DNA of 64,000 nucleotides from NCBI RefSeq assembly GCF_038049935.1, contig NZ_CP145886.1:1496501-1560500 (forward strand), read 5' to 3'. Under the pieces are notes generated by a model. The model searched no databases, was not told the DNA's origin, and saw nothing but the letters and a program-made list of their open reading frames with translations. A program made the position numbers and the translations under genes. The stretch is from Rossellomorea sp. y25 (lineage in GTDB: Bacteria; Bacillota; Bacilli; Bacillales; Bacillaceae_B). Shown one piece after another: positions 43,384 through 51,754 of this stretch. The stretch's first letter is position 1. Every line of letters begins with the position of its first letter.

Positions 43384-44118
43384 TTGAAGCTAACCGTTAT
43401 TGGACAATGGGGCGGCTATCCGAAGGCAGGAGAAGCGAGCACCGGGTATTTACTCCAGCATAAAGACTTTAAACTGCTTATTGACTGTGGCAGTGGTGTA
43501 CTATCCCATCTGCAACATCACGTAGAGGCTACCGATTTAGATGCGGTCCTTCTGTCCCACTATCATCCAGATCATGTAGCAGATATAGGTGTACTACAAC
43601 ACGCTTTGTTGATTCAATTCTTCCTGGGGAAAAATAAAGGAACATTACCTGTATTTGCCCATAGGGAGGACCAACGGGGTTACGATACGATTACATATAA
43701 AGATTTAATGAAAGCCCATGAATATAAGGAGGATACATCATTATCGATTGGTCCTTTCACGGTGAGGTTTGTGAAAACCAAGCATCCCGTGCCGTGCTAC
43801 GGAATGAGAATCGAAGCCGATGGGAAATCCTTGTTCTATACAGCAGATTCCGCCTTTAAAGAAGAATTCGTTTCATTCGGGCAGGGTGCTGACGTGCTTC
43901 TGTGTGAATGTAATTTTTATGGAGAAATGGATGCCTCTAACGCTGGTCATATGACGAGTCTTGACGCCGGGAATCTTGCTAAGAAAACGAATGCCGGAAA
44001 GCTCATACTGACACATTTACCTCATTTCGGCGAACTGGACCAATTGGTAACGGAAGCGAAAACCATGTATGACGGCGAGGTACTATTAGCGAAAAAAGAT
44101 ATGGAAATAGATATTTAG
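43384..44118 (+). CDS. yhfI: YhfI, metallo-beta-lactamase-fold hydrolase
   Basis: A 244-residue protein of the MBL fold, RNase Z-like branch. The metal-binding motif HxHxDH reads HYHPDH near residue 60, with later ligands in DSAF (about 155) and HMTS and THLPH (about 195-215). TTG 43384 is chosen because the N-terminus then begins MKLTVIGQWGG, as in YhfI; the upstream GTG lacks a proper site. It is followed 11 bases later by lplJ, indicating an operon. Substrate unknown. Confidence 0.88.
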   Translation: MKLTVIGQWGGYPKAGEASTGYLLQHKDFKLLIDCGSGVLSHLQHHVEATDLDAVLLSHYHPDHVADIGVLQHALLIQFFLGKNKGTLPVFAHREDQRGYDTITYKDLMKAHEYKEDTSLSIGPFTVRFVKTKHPVPCYGMRIEADGKSLFYTADSAFKEEFVSFGQGADVLLCECNFYGEMDASNAGHMTSLDAGNLAKKTNAGKLILTHLPHFGELDQLVTEAKTMYDGEVLLAKKDMEIDI

Positions 44119-44129
44119 GAGGAAGAAAG

Positions 44130-45116
44130 ATGTTATTTATCGATAATAAAGGAATTACAGATCCCAGGATCAATCTTGCAATAGAAGAATATGCACTGAA
44201 GAACTTAGATATTAATGAGAGTTACTTATTGTTTTATATCAATGAACCTTCCATCATCATCGGGAAGAACCAAAATACGATTGAAGAGATCAATACAGAC
44301 TATGTGGAGAAGCAGGGTCTCCATGTCGTTCGCCGCCTTTCCGGCGGGGGAGCGGTTTATCATGACTTAGGGAATCTGAACTTCAGCTTTATCACGAAAG
44401 ATGACGGAGAGAGCTTCCACAACTTCAAAAAATTCACCGAGCCTGTTGTAACAGCCCTTCATAAGCTGGGGGTAAAGGCGGAGCTTAGCGGACGTAACGA
44501 TATAATCGCAGAAGGCAGAAAGATCTCCGGTAACGCACAGTTCTCCACTAAGGGCCGGATGTTCAGCCACGGAACGCTGCTGTTCGATTCCGAAATGGAA
44601 AACGTCGTGTCGGCTCTACGGGTGAAAAAGGACAAGATTGAATCAAAAGGGATCAAATCGATTCGAAGCCGTGTGGCCAACATTTCTGAATTCCTGTCAG
44701 AAAAAATGACCATCGAACAATTTCGTTCAACCCTTCTGGATTATATTTTCGACGGAAGCGACGTAGAAGAATATGTCCTGACGGAAGAAGACTGGAAGAA
44801 GATCCATGAGCTTTCAAAAGAGCGCTATCAGAACTGGGATTGGAACTACGGTAAATCACCGAAATTCAATCTCCAGCATTCCCACCGCTTCCCGGTCGGA
44901 TCCATTGACGTCCGTCTGGAAGTGAACAAAGGGAAAATTGATAACTGTAAAATTTTCGGTGATTTCTTCGGAGTCGGGAATGTTGATGACATCGAAGAAA
45001 AACTAACAGGCACCCGCTACGAACGAAAAGACATTGCCAGGGCTTTGGAAGGTGTTGATATTCAACACTATTTCGGGAATGTGACGAAGGATGAATTTGT
45101 GGATTTGGTGTACTAA
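44130..45116 (+). CDS. lplJ: LplJ, lipoate-protein ligase
   Basis: A 328-residue LplA-type ligase attaching lipoate via lipoyl-AMP to E2 subunits and GcvH. Motifs visible: PSIIIGKNQNT, RRLSGGGAVYHDLGNLNF (the lipoate-binding RRxxGGGxVxHD) and GRNDIIAEGRKISGNAQ with the catalytic Lys. GGAGGAAG precedes ATG 44130. Length matches B. subtilis LplJ (331). It ends the conserved block; the catabolic cluster starts after its terminator. Confidence 0.94.
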   Translation: MLFIDNKGITDPRINLAIEEYALKNLDINESYLLFYINEPSIIIGKNQNTIEEINTDYVEKQGLHVVRRLSGGGAVYHDLGNLNFSFITKDDGESFHNFKKFTEPVVTALHKLGVKAELSGRNDIIAEGRKISGNAQFSTKGRMFSHGTLLFDSEMENVVSALRVKKDKIESKGIKSIRSRVANISEFLSEKMTIEQFRSTLLDYIFDGSDVEEYVLTEEDWKKIHELSKERYQNWDWNYGKSPKFNLQHSHRFPVGSIDVRLEVNKGKIDNCKIFGDFFGVGNVDDIEEKLTGTRYERKDIARALEGVDIQHYFGNVTKDEFVDLVY

Positions 45117-45126
45117 TAATTAATAA

Positions 45127-45153
45127 CTCTCCTTTTAAAAGGAGGGTTTTTTT
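45127..45153 (+). terminator. Terminator of yhfI-lplJ
   Basis: CTCCTTTT directly followed by AAAAGGAG, then GG and a seven-T tract; the inner A/T pairs will open to form the loop. Confidence 0.8.
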
Positions 45154-45207
45154 GGTTTTTAAAAAAAACTACAAAAAGTATCAGATTTTTCAAAAAATAC
45201 TTTTAGT

Positions 45208-45224
45208 ATTTCACATTATGAAAT
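45208..45224. promoter_or_regulatory. Palindrome upstream of the catabolic cluster
   Basis: ATTTCACATTATGAAAT: 6-bp arms ATTTCA/TGAAAT with a 5-bp centre, 72 bp before the first gene. Size and symmetry suit an IclR-type regulator, one of which is encoded in the cluster. A second inverted repeat, AAAAGTAT/ATACTTTT, lies just upstream. Confidence 0.45.
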
Positions 45225-45295
45225 TATCATAAGTTTTATCTTTTAAAAAGCTTTAGTATGGAGTCAGATTAAGAAATGAGGAGGTGGCATGTAAA

Positions 45296-45778
45296 ATGGA
45301 TATTCGCGATTTAAGAAGTTGTTTTGGTAAGTTTGCCACGGGAGTAACGGTTGTGACTTGGAAAGGTGATAACAATCAGAATCATGGAATTACGGTAAAT
45401 TCGTTTACGTCTGTTTCTTTGGATCCTCCATTAGTGTTGGTATCTATTGATAAAAAAGCCAAAGCCTACGAAAGAATGAAAGATAAGCCTTTTGTTATTA
45501 ATATATTGGCAGCCGGTCAGGAAGCAGTGGCATGGCAATTTGCCGGAAAAGAACAACAAGGATTGCAAATCGAATGGGAAGATACCGAATGTGGTCCTCT
45601 TATTAAAGGTTCACTAGCTACAATTGAATGCAATCCCTGGAAGGAATATGAAGGCGGGGATCATGTTCTATTTGTGGGTGAAGTTCAGAATTACCATTAC
45701 GAAGAGGGTAATAGTTTAGTCTTTTTCCAAGGTAAGTTTTTAGAAACCAATTCAATCGAAAACTACGTGAAAAAGTAG
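45296..45778 (+). CDS. Flavin reductase component of the monooxygenase
   Basis: A 160-residue NAD(P)H:flavin reductase of the HpaC/flavin-reductase-like domain family. Typical blocks are FATGVTVVTW at residues 12-21, GITVNSFTSVSLDPPLVLVSI (split by variable residues) and GDHVLFVGEV near the end. It would supply reduced flavin by diffusion to the HpaB-type oxygenase, whose gene starts 20 bases later. I chose ATG 45296, nine bases behind GAGGAGG; GTG 45284 overlaps that site. The homologous reductase in the Geobacillus anthranilate system was reported to be FAD-specific, which agrees with the FAD synthetase gene in this cluster. Confidence 0.9.
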   Translation: MDIRDLRSCFGKFATGVTVVTWKGDNNQNHGITVNSFTSVSLDPPLVLVSIDKKAKAYERMKDKPFVINILAAGQEAVAWQFAGKEQQGLQIEWEDTECGPLIKGSLATIECNPWKEYEGGDHVLFVGEVQNYHYEEGNSLVFFQGKFLETNSIENYVKK

Positions 45779-45798
45779 TAGTAAAGGGGGATGTTTAA

Positions 45799-47277
45799 AT
45801 GACAATTCGTACTGGGGCTCAGTATATAGAAGGTTTGAAAGCACGTCAACCAGAGGTCTGGCTAGGAGGAAAGAAAGTAGAGAACGTTTATGAAGAAGAA
45901 GTATTCCGCCAGCCAATCCATGAAATTGCAAATCTCTACGATATTCAAAATGATCCAAAAATCAAAGAGGAAATCACCTACATATGTGAAGAAACAGGTG
46001 AGCGATATTCTCACGCATTTAAAGTTCCAAAATCGTATGAAGATTTAAAGGCAAGAAGCAAGCTTTTTGAAGTTTGGGCTAAAGCAACCTTTGGGCTTAT
46101 GGGAAGAACACCCGACTTTCTTAATGTAACGATTACTGCAATGGCCAGCAATAAGTGGTTTCTAGAACAATATAATCCGGAATGGGCAAAGAATATGGTG
46201 AACTACTACGAATATATTCGGACCAACGACTTATTCTTGACTCATGCCATTATTAATCCTCAAAATGACCGCAGTAAAGCTTCTCATGAGCAGGAAAAAG
46301 AGTTTACACATCTAGGGGTTGTTGAAGAAAGACCTGATGGTTTTATCGTAAGAGGAGCCAAGATGTTAGCCACACTAGCTCCAATAACTGATGAAGTGAT
46401 CATTTATTCATTCCCAGGGTTTCAGCCAGGCGATGAAAAGCATGCCATTGCTTTTGCTTTGCCTATAGATACACCGGGGCTGCGAATTATTTGTAGAGAG
46501 CCGATGCAAGATGGAAAACGATCTGTGTTAGACCATCCACTCGCATCCAGATATGAAGAAATGGATGCCTTACTTGTCTTTAATGATGTATTTGTGCCAA
46601 GTGACCGTATTTTTATCAATCAAAATATTGAAGCTGCTAATCTTTTATATCCAAAGACTGGAATTGGCCAGCAGCCTGCTCACCAATCAGGGGTAAGAGG
46701 GTTAGTAAAACTGCAATTTGCTTCTGAAGTAGCAGCAAGGGTGGCAGATTCCATTGGTGTGGACGGATATTTAAACGTTCAAACACAATTAGGGGAGCTT
46801 ATGCAGTCTGTTGAAGCAGTGCGCGCCCTGTTAAGAGTGGCAGAATATGAATTTGAAACGACGTCCAGCGGTGAAGTGAGACCGGCCGGTACCCCTCTTG
46901 AGACCATTCGTGGAATGTTGCCTAAGCTATATCCTCGCGCCATTGAAGTGATGCAAACTGTCGGTGCTGGTGGATTATTGATGTCACCAACATTCGCTGA
47001 TTTTGAACAACCTGAACTTAGGGAAGATGCTCAGAAATATTATGTAGGACGTGAAGGGGTAACTTCAGAAGAACGGGTTCGATTATTTAAACTTGCTTGG
47101 GATTTATGTGGTGAAGCATTTGGACAGAGGTTACTGCAATATGAACGTTATTATTCAGGAGATCCTCTAAGAAGACTGGGTCGTTTCTATGCAGGATTTA
47201 AACGGAATCACTCTTTTGAAATGGTTGACGAGGCATTAAAGGGATCAAAAGACCTTCAAGGACAACCGACTCCATAA
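45799..47277 (+). CDS. HpaB-family flavin-dependent monooxygenase, probable anthranilate 3-monooxygenase
   Basis: A 492-residue protein of the 4-hydroxyphenylacetate 3-hydroxylase large-subunit family (acyl-CoA dehydrogenase-like fold). Family blocks include [10 protein letters not shown] at the start, [17 protein letters not shown] around residue 140, [15 protein letters not shown], and [21 protein letters not shown] near the end. Because every downstream gene handles 3-hydroxyanthranilate and its products, I infer that this oxygenase hydroxylates anthranilate at C3, as reported for the homologous system of G. thermodenitrificans NG80-2. Another aminobenzoate or phenol substrate is possible. 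AAAGGGGG precedes ATG 45799. Confidence 0.85.
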   Translation: MTIRTGAQYIEGLKARQPEVWLGGKKVENVYEEEVFRQPIHEIANLYDIQNDPKIKEEITYICEETGERYSHAFKVPKSYEDLKARSKLFEVWAKATFGLMGRTPDFLNVTITAMASNKWFLEQYNPEWAKNMVNYYEYIRTNDLFLTHAIINPQNDRSKASHEQEKEFTHLGVVEERPDGFIVRGAKMLATLAPITDEVIIYSFPGFQPGDEKHAIAFALPIDTPGLRIICREPMQDGKRSVLDHPLASRYEEMDALLVFNDVFVPSDRIFINQNIEAANLLYPKTGIGQQPAHQSGVRGLVKLQFASEVAARVADSIGVDGYLNVQTQLGELMQSVEAVRALLRVAEYEFETTSSGEVRPAGTPLETIRGMLPKLYPRAIEVMQTVGAGGLLMSPTFADFEQPELREDAQKYYVGREGVTSEERVRLFKLAWDLCGEAFGQRLLQYERYYSGDPLRRLGRFYAGFKRNHSFEMVDEALKGSKDLQGQPTP

Positions 47278-47278
47278 A

Positions 47279-47292
47279 TGTAAGCGCTTTAT
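47279..47292 (+). promoter_or_regulatory. cre-like site after the monooxygenase gene
   Basis: TGTAAGCGCTTTAT matches 12 of 14 cre positions (TGWAANCGNTNWCA), with the palindrome AAGCGCTT at its centre. It begins right after the monooxygenase stop and 92 bp before the iclR start; CcpA could act here as a roadblock or on an iclR promoter. Confidence 0.4.
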
Positions 47293-47383
47293 TTTAATTG
47301 GATGGAAGCAGGTAATTCAACAAGATTTGTCAAAGTTCTTAAATTGGTGCTGTTGGCCAATAGTAGGATGAGGGGGATAATAA

Positions 47384-48136
47384 GTGATTTCTTCTGTGAA
47401 AAAGATTTCCAAAATTCTGAATTGCTTTACCAATGACGAACCGGCACTAGGCAACAATGAAATTGCCGAAAGACTAGGGATGAATCCAAGTACTGTCCAT
47501 CATTTAGTGCGTACTCTCTGTGAAGAGGGAATGCTGATTCAAGATAGCCGAAAAAAATACCGATTAGGCTGGAAGCTATTAGAATGGAGCAATCACGTTA
47601 TGTATCAGCAGGATATTTATAGCGAGGCAACACCATTCTGTGAGAGTCTTATACGAAAATTTCACGGTACCGTCCATATTGGTATGTTCGATTCAGGAGA
47701 AGTTCGATTCGTGTTAAAGGTGAAATCTAAAACATCACTTCCAGTACCCACATATGTCGGGGCAACGAAACCGGCTTATTGTACGAGTACGGGAAAGATT
47801 TTGTTGGCTTATAACCCTTCGTTAATTAAACCTACGATTGCCAAGGGGCTTTTACAACGTGCACCTAACACAATTACCTGTATTTCAAAATTAAAAGAAG
47901 AATTAAAGCAAATAAAAGCCCAAGGTTTTGCGATTAGCAATAATGAGAATGAACTGGGGCTATATGGTATAGCGGCACCTATTCGATCATATACGGGTCA
48001 AACGATCGCTGCGCTTAATATGGTTGGACCGATCTCATATATGAATGGCAGCAATCGTAATGAAATGATTAGAAGTGTGGTAAATACAGCTGAAAAAATC
48101 TCAAAAGATATCGGCTATATAAGCAGTGTATTGTAA
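47384..48136 (+). CDS. IclR-family regulator of the cluster
   Basis: A 250-residue IclR-type regulator. The N-terminal winged helix-turn-helix covers about residues 8-60 (NNEIAERLGMNPSTVHHLVRTL), followed by the effector-binding domain with the typical PAYCTSTGKILLAY and FAISNNENELGLYGIAAPI segments. It lies inside the cluster, so it most likely senses the aromatic substrate or an intermediate and controls these genes. A GTG start behind AGGGGG is used. Whether it activates or represses cannot be read from the sequence. Confidence 0.88.
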   Translation: MISSVKKISKILNCFTNDEPALGNNEIAERLGMNPSTVHHLVRTLCEEGMLIQDSRKKYRLGWKLLEWSNHVMYQQDIYSEATPFCESLIRKFHGTVHIGMFDSGEVRFVLKVKSKTSLPVPTYVGATKPAYCTSTGKILLAYNPSLIKPTIAKGLLQRAPNTITCISKLKEELKQIKAQGFAISNNENELGLYGIAAPIRSYTGQTIAALNMVGPISYMNGSNRNEMIRSVVNTAEKISKDIGYISSVL

Positions 48137-48164
48137 CAACTAAAATCATTCAGGAGGTTATTAA

Positions 48165-48716
48165 ATGACGACTCAATCAAAATCATTTTTAAAAACAAGG
48201 GTTCTGGATTTATTAAAAACAATTGAAGATAACAAAGATCTATTGAAGCCGCCTGTGAACAATAAAGTGCTTTGGGAAGACTCTGAATTTATTGCCATGC
48301 TACTTGGAGGTCCCAATAAACGTCGTGATTTCCATGTGGATCCATCTGATGAATTCTTCTATCAAATTAAAGGCAATGCATACGTAGAATGCATTAATGA
48401 TGAAGGGAAACGTGAAGTGGTAACTGTAGGCGAAGGTGAGATATTTATGCTGCCGGCAAATGTACCCCACTCTCCTCATAGAGTAGCAGATTCATATGGA
48501 ATTGTTTTAGAAAGAAAAAGGGATCAGGGAGAACTTGAAAGCTTTGTATGGTTCTGTGATAAATGTGACCATGAATTGCACCGGGCGACTGTTCAACTGA
48601 CAAATATAGAAACTCAGGTGAAAGAAGCGATAGAACATTTTAATTCAAGTGAAGATCTGCGTATATGTGAAAATTGTGGGTATAAAATGCCCCCTGAAGC
48701 TGAGGAATGGAAATGA
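48165..48716 (+). CDS. nbaC: 3-hydroxyanthranilate 3,4-dioxygenase
   Basis: A 183-residue cupin dioxygenase of the bacterial 3-HAO type. The iron ligands can be read as His and Glu in FHVDPSDEFFYQ and His in NVPHSPHR. The C-terminus carries a second, rubredoxin-like metal site made of CDKCDH and CENCGYKMP, which is typical of bacterial and fungal, not animal, enzymes. It opens 3-hydroxyanthranilate to 2-amino-3-carboxymuconate semialdehyde (ACMS). AGGAGG lies before ATG 48165. The stop overlaps the next start (ATGA). Confidence 0.93.
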   Translation: MTTQSKSFLKTRVLDLLKTIEDNKDLLKPPVNNKVLWEDSEFIAMLLGGPNKRRDFHVDPSDEFFYQIKGNAYVECINDEGKREVVTVGEGEIFMLPANVPHSPHRVADSYGIVLERKRDQGELESFVWFCDKCDHELHRATVQLTNIETQVKEAIEHFNSSEDLRICENCGYKMPPEAEEWK

Positions 48717-49765
48717 GAGTAGATTTTCATACCCATATCATTCCGAAGGACCTTCCGGATTTTGCTGAAAAATACGGAGGGAAATGGCCGGTTCTTCATC
48801 AAACATGTGCGTGTGGAGCTAATATTTTAGTAGAAGGAAAGATATTTAGAGAAGTGACCGATCAAGTGTGGAGTCCAAAAAAGAGAATTCAGGATATGGA
48901 TAGAGAAGGTGTAGACATTCAGGTGCTATCTCCCATTCCCGTCACGTTCTCTTACTGGGCAAATAAGAATGCAGCACTTGAAATGGCACGGATTCAAAAT
49001 GACTTTATTTCAAAAACCGTTCAAGAGTATCCTTCCCGTTTTGTAGGATTAGGGACTGTGCCCATGCAGGATGCAGCAACAGCAGTAGCTGAAATGGATC
49101 GTTGCATTAATGAATTAAATTTATATGGAATTGAAATAGGTACAAATGTAAATGGTGAAAATTTAGATGCACCTGAATTCCTGGAGTTTTTTGAGATGGC
49201 CGAAAAATGGAATGTACCTTTATTTATTCATCCGTGGGAGACGATGGCTAAGGATCGAACACCACGACATAACTTTATGTATACCATCGGAATGCCGAGT
49301 GAGACAGCTCTTGCCGCTGCCAGTCTTGTTTGGAGCGGTGTGATAGAGAGATTTCCTGATTTAAAAATTTGTTTTGCCCATGGTGGAGGGTCATTCCCGT
49401 ACATCTTACCAAGATTGGATCAAGGGTGGAAAGTATGGCCGCAATTACGATTAACAACGCATCCACCTAGTCATTATGTGAAGAATTTCTATTTTGACTC
49501 CTTAAACTATGATTCTTTAAATGTGAACTACCTAATTGATCGATTTGGTCATGAGAAAGTAATGATGGGGTCCGATTATCCATTTTTATTAAGAGAGGTT
49601 CCACCAGGAAGAGTAATAGATGGAATGAACGAATTAACAGACGTTCAAAGACGAATGATCTTAGGTGAAAATGCGTTGAGATTCTTAAATATAAAGGAGT
49701 TAAAATCTGACTATGGAACAAAAACTAATGACACCAGAGGAGAAACTTCAAAGTCTGGGACTTAA
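48713..49765 (+). CDS. 2-amino-3-carboxymuconate semialdehyde decarboxylase (ACMSD)
   Basis: A 350-residue amidohydrolase-2-type zinc decarboxylase. Ligands are His-x-His in RVDFHTHIIP at the start, His in PLFIHPWE (about residue 175), His in CFAHGGGSFPY (about 225) and Asp in MGSDYPF (about 290). It removes the carboxylate of ACMS, keeping it from collapsing to quinolinate. I chose ATG 48713, which forms an ATGA overlap with the dioxygenase stop and has GAGG seven bases upstream. The last ~17 residues are encoded in the region that also encodes the start of the RidA gene in another frame, an unusually long 53-bp overlap. Confidence 0.92.
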   Translation: MRVDFHTHIIPKDLPDFAEKYGGKWPVLHQTCACGANILVEGKIFREVTDQVWSPKKRIQDMDREGVDIQVLSPIPVTFSYWANKNAALEMARIQNDFISKTVQEYPSRFVGLGTVPMQDAATAVAEMDRCINELNLYGIEIGTNVNGENLDAPEFLEFFEMAEKWNVPLFIHPWETMAKDRTPRHNFMYTIGMPSETALAAASLVWSGVIERFPDLKICFAHGGGSFPYILPRLDQGWKVWPQLRLTTHPPSHYVKNFYFDSLNYDSLNVNYLIDRFGHEKVMMGSDYPFLLREVPPGRVIDGMNELTDVQRRMILGENALRFLNIKELKSDYGTKTNDTRGETSKSGT

Positions 49766-50183
49766 GCTTTCTCCTGTACGCCCTGTTGTGGGGAATTATG
49801 TTAGTAGAGTTCGTGTTGGCAACCTGATTTTCACTTCTGGTCAAGGAGTCGATGAGTATCGTGGAAAGATTGGCACTGACTTTGATGTACAGGAAGGTTA
49901 TCTGGCTGCACGTCAATCCATGATGAATCTATTAAACGTGTTGAAGGATGAACTTGGAGAACTTTCTAGAGTTAAGAGGATCGTGAAAATGTTAGGATTT
50001 GTCAATTGCACAGAGAATTTTACGGAACAGCCAAAAGTAATGAATGGTGCGTCTGATTTATTAGTAGAGGTTTTTGGTGAAAAGGGCAAGCACGCCAGGT
50101 CAGCTGTGGGGATGGCACAATTACCTGGAGGAACAGCCATTGAAATAGAAATGATTGTAGAATTTGAAGACCCATTAACTTAA
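49713..50183 (+). CDS. RidA-family deaminase, probable 2-aminomuconate deaminase
   Basis: A 156-residue RidA/YjgF-family protein. Family blocks are the start VRVGNLIFTSGQGVDEYRGK, VKMLGFVNCTENF, and GAS plus KHARSAVGMAQLPGGTAIEIEMI, where the Arg that binds carboxylates in deaminating members is in HARSAVG. In the 2-nitrobenzoate and anthranilate clusters such proteins deaminate 2-aminomuconate to 2-hydroxymuconate (4-oxalocrotonate enol form), releasing ammonia. AAAGGAG lies upstream of ATG 49713, inside the ACMSD gene. A perfect terminator hairpin follows. Confidence 0.87.
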   Translation: MEQKLMTPEEKLQSLGLKLSPVRPVVGNYVSRVRVGNLIFTSGQGVDEYRGKIGTDFDVQEGYLAARQSMMNLLNVLKDELGELSRVKRIVKMLGFVNCTENFTEQPKVMNGASDLLVEVFGEKGKHARSAVGMAQLPGGTAIEIEMIVEFEDPLT

Positions 50184-50191
50184 ATGAAATG

Positions 50192-50221
50192 AAAAAAGGT
50201 GACATGTTTGTCACCTTTTTT
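50192..50221 (+). terminator. Terminator-like hairpin inside the catabolic cluster
   Basis: AAAAAAGGTGAC pairs perfectly with GTCACCTTTTTT around six bases, 9 bp after the RidA stop and 42 bp before the next gene. It divides the cluster into an upper part (to 2-hydroxymuconate) and a lower part, so it may lower downstream expression or mark two units. Confidence 0.8.
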
Positions 50222-50262
50222 CAAAAACAATAACGTGTGAATAGTAGCGGGGGGGACTTTCA

Positions 50263-51738
50263 GTGCATTTAAAAGAAAAATCCAATCAGAAAGTTAGACC
50301 AATAGATTGCAGACATTTCATTAATGGTGAATATAGAGATTCATTTGATATGAAAACCTTCGAAAATATGAATCCAGCTACAGAGGAAATAATGGGAAGG
50401 GTATCGGAAGGTGGGAAGAAGGAAGTAGATGAAGCTGTAAAAGCGGCAAAAACCGCTTTAAAGGGACCTTGGAAAACCTTCACTTCAAGCAAACGTTCTG
50501 CCGTTTTAAGACGTATTGGCGACCTGATTCTTGAACGTAAAGAAGAATTAGCTGCACTTGAATCAATGGATACGGGAAAACCATATCAAATGGCACTTGA
50601 AATTGATATTCCTAGAGCTGCCTATAACTTTCATTTCTTTGCCGACTACTTGACCTCTATGGGAACAGAGGCATATCAGCAAGATCAACAAGCCCTTCAT
50701 TACTCCATTCGCCGGCCGGTTGGTGTAGTGGGGATGATCAATCCTTGGAATCTGCCATTATTACTTCTTACGTGGAAGATGGCACCTTGTCTTGCAGCTG
50801 GAAATACAGCAGTTATGAAGCCTGCTGAGTGGACTCCCATGACAGCTACGGTACTGGCAGAAATATGTAAAGATGCAGGAGTACCAGACGGGGTAGTGAA
50901 TCTTGTTCATGGTTTTGGACCTGGCTCGGCAGGGGCTGCCATTACCGAACATCCTGACGTTGATGCTGTTACGTTCACAGGGGAAACCAAGACAGGAACC
51001 GCAATCATGAAAGCCGCTGCCCCATCTTTAAAGAAACTATCATATGAACTTGGTGGAAAAAACCCTAACATCATCTTTGCAGACTCCGACCTGGATGAAG
51101 TGATCGAGACGACACTTAAATCAAGTTTTATGAATCAAGGGGAAGTATGTCTGTGTGGTTCCAGAATTTATGTTGAAAGTTCGATGTATGAATCCTTTTT
51201 AGAGAAGTTCGTTGCCAGAACAAAAGAGCTCACTGTAGGTGATCCATTCCATGATGAAACTAAAGTTGGCGCAGTAATAAGTAAAGAACACTATAATCGA
51301 GTGTTGGGCTACATACAATCAGCCAGAGATGAAGGCGGAACCATCCTCGCCGGGGGAGGTAGACTCCAGGAAGAAGACAAAGGGTATTTTATCATGCCGA
51401 CAATCATTGTTGGCCTTGATAAGGATGCAACATGTGTACGCGAAGAAATATTTGGGCCAGTGGTGACGGTACTGCCTTTTGAAACGGAAGATGAAGTCAT
51501 TGAACAAGCAAACGATACTCATTATGGATTAGGAACGACGATTTGGACAAATGATTTAAGAAGAGCCCATCGAGTAGCTCACCAAATAGAAGCAGGAATC
51601 ATTTGGGTGAACACCTGGTATTTGCGAGATCTGCGCACTCCATTTGGAGGAATGAAACAAAGCGGTATTGGCAGAGAGGGAGGCATGCATAGTTTCGAAT
51701 TTTATAGTGAGCTTTCCAATATCACGATTAAATTATAG
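50263..51738 (+). CDS. 2-aminomuconate semialdehyde dehydrogenase (ALDH family)
   Basis: A 491-residue NAD-dependent aldehyde dehydrogenase. Motifs: NPWNLPLLLLTWKMAPCLAAG with the cofactor-binding Asn, the general-base Glu in ELGGKNPN and the nucleophile Cys in NQGEVCLCGS, plus EEIFGPVVTVLPF. These match the 2-hydroxy/2-aminomuconate semialdehyde subgroup (NbaE/AmnC/DmpC). It makes 2-aminomuconate before the RidA step, although its gene lies after ridA. GTG 50263 follows GGGGGGGA. 2-Hydroxymuconate semialdehyde is an alternative substrate. Confidence 0.9.
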   Translation: MHLKEKSNQKVRPIDCRHFINGEYRDSFDMKTFENMNPATEEIMGRVSEGGKKEVDEAVKAAKTALKGPWKTFTSSKRSAVLRRIGDLILERKEELAALESMDTGKPYQMALEIDIPRAAYNFHFFADYLTSMGTEAYQQDQQALHYSIRRPVGVVGMINPWNLPLLLLTWKMAPCLAAGNTAVMKPAEWTPMTATVLAEICKDAGVPDGVVNLVHGFGPGSAGAAITEHPDVDAVTFTGETKTGTAIMKAAAPSLKKLSYELGGKNPNIIFADSDLDEVIETTLKSSFMNQGEVCLCGSRIYVESSMYESFLEKFVARTKELTVGDPFHDETKVGAVISKEHYNRVLGYIQSARDEGGTILAGGGRLQEEDKGYFIMPTIIVGLDKDATCVREEIFGPVVTVLPFETEDEVIEQANDTHYGLGTTIWTNDLRRAHRVAHQIEAGIIWVNTWYLRDLRTPFGGMKQSGIGREGGMHSFEFYSELSNITIKL

Positions 51739-51754
51739 GAAAGGTGGGCTGATC

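Noticed and set aside
51668..51754. N-terminal extension of the hydratase into the dehydrogenase gene
   Set aside because: It overlaps the end of the dehydrogenase gene by 71 bp and ignores the AAAGGTGG site before ATG 51755.
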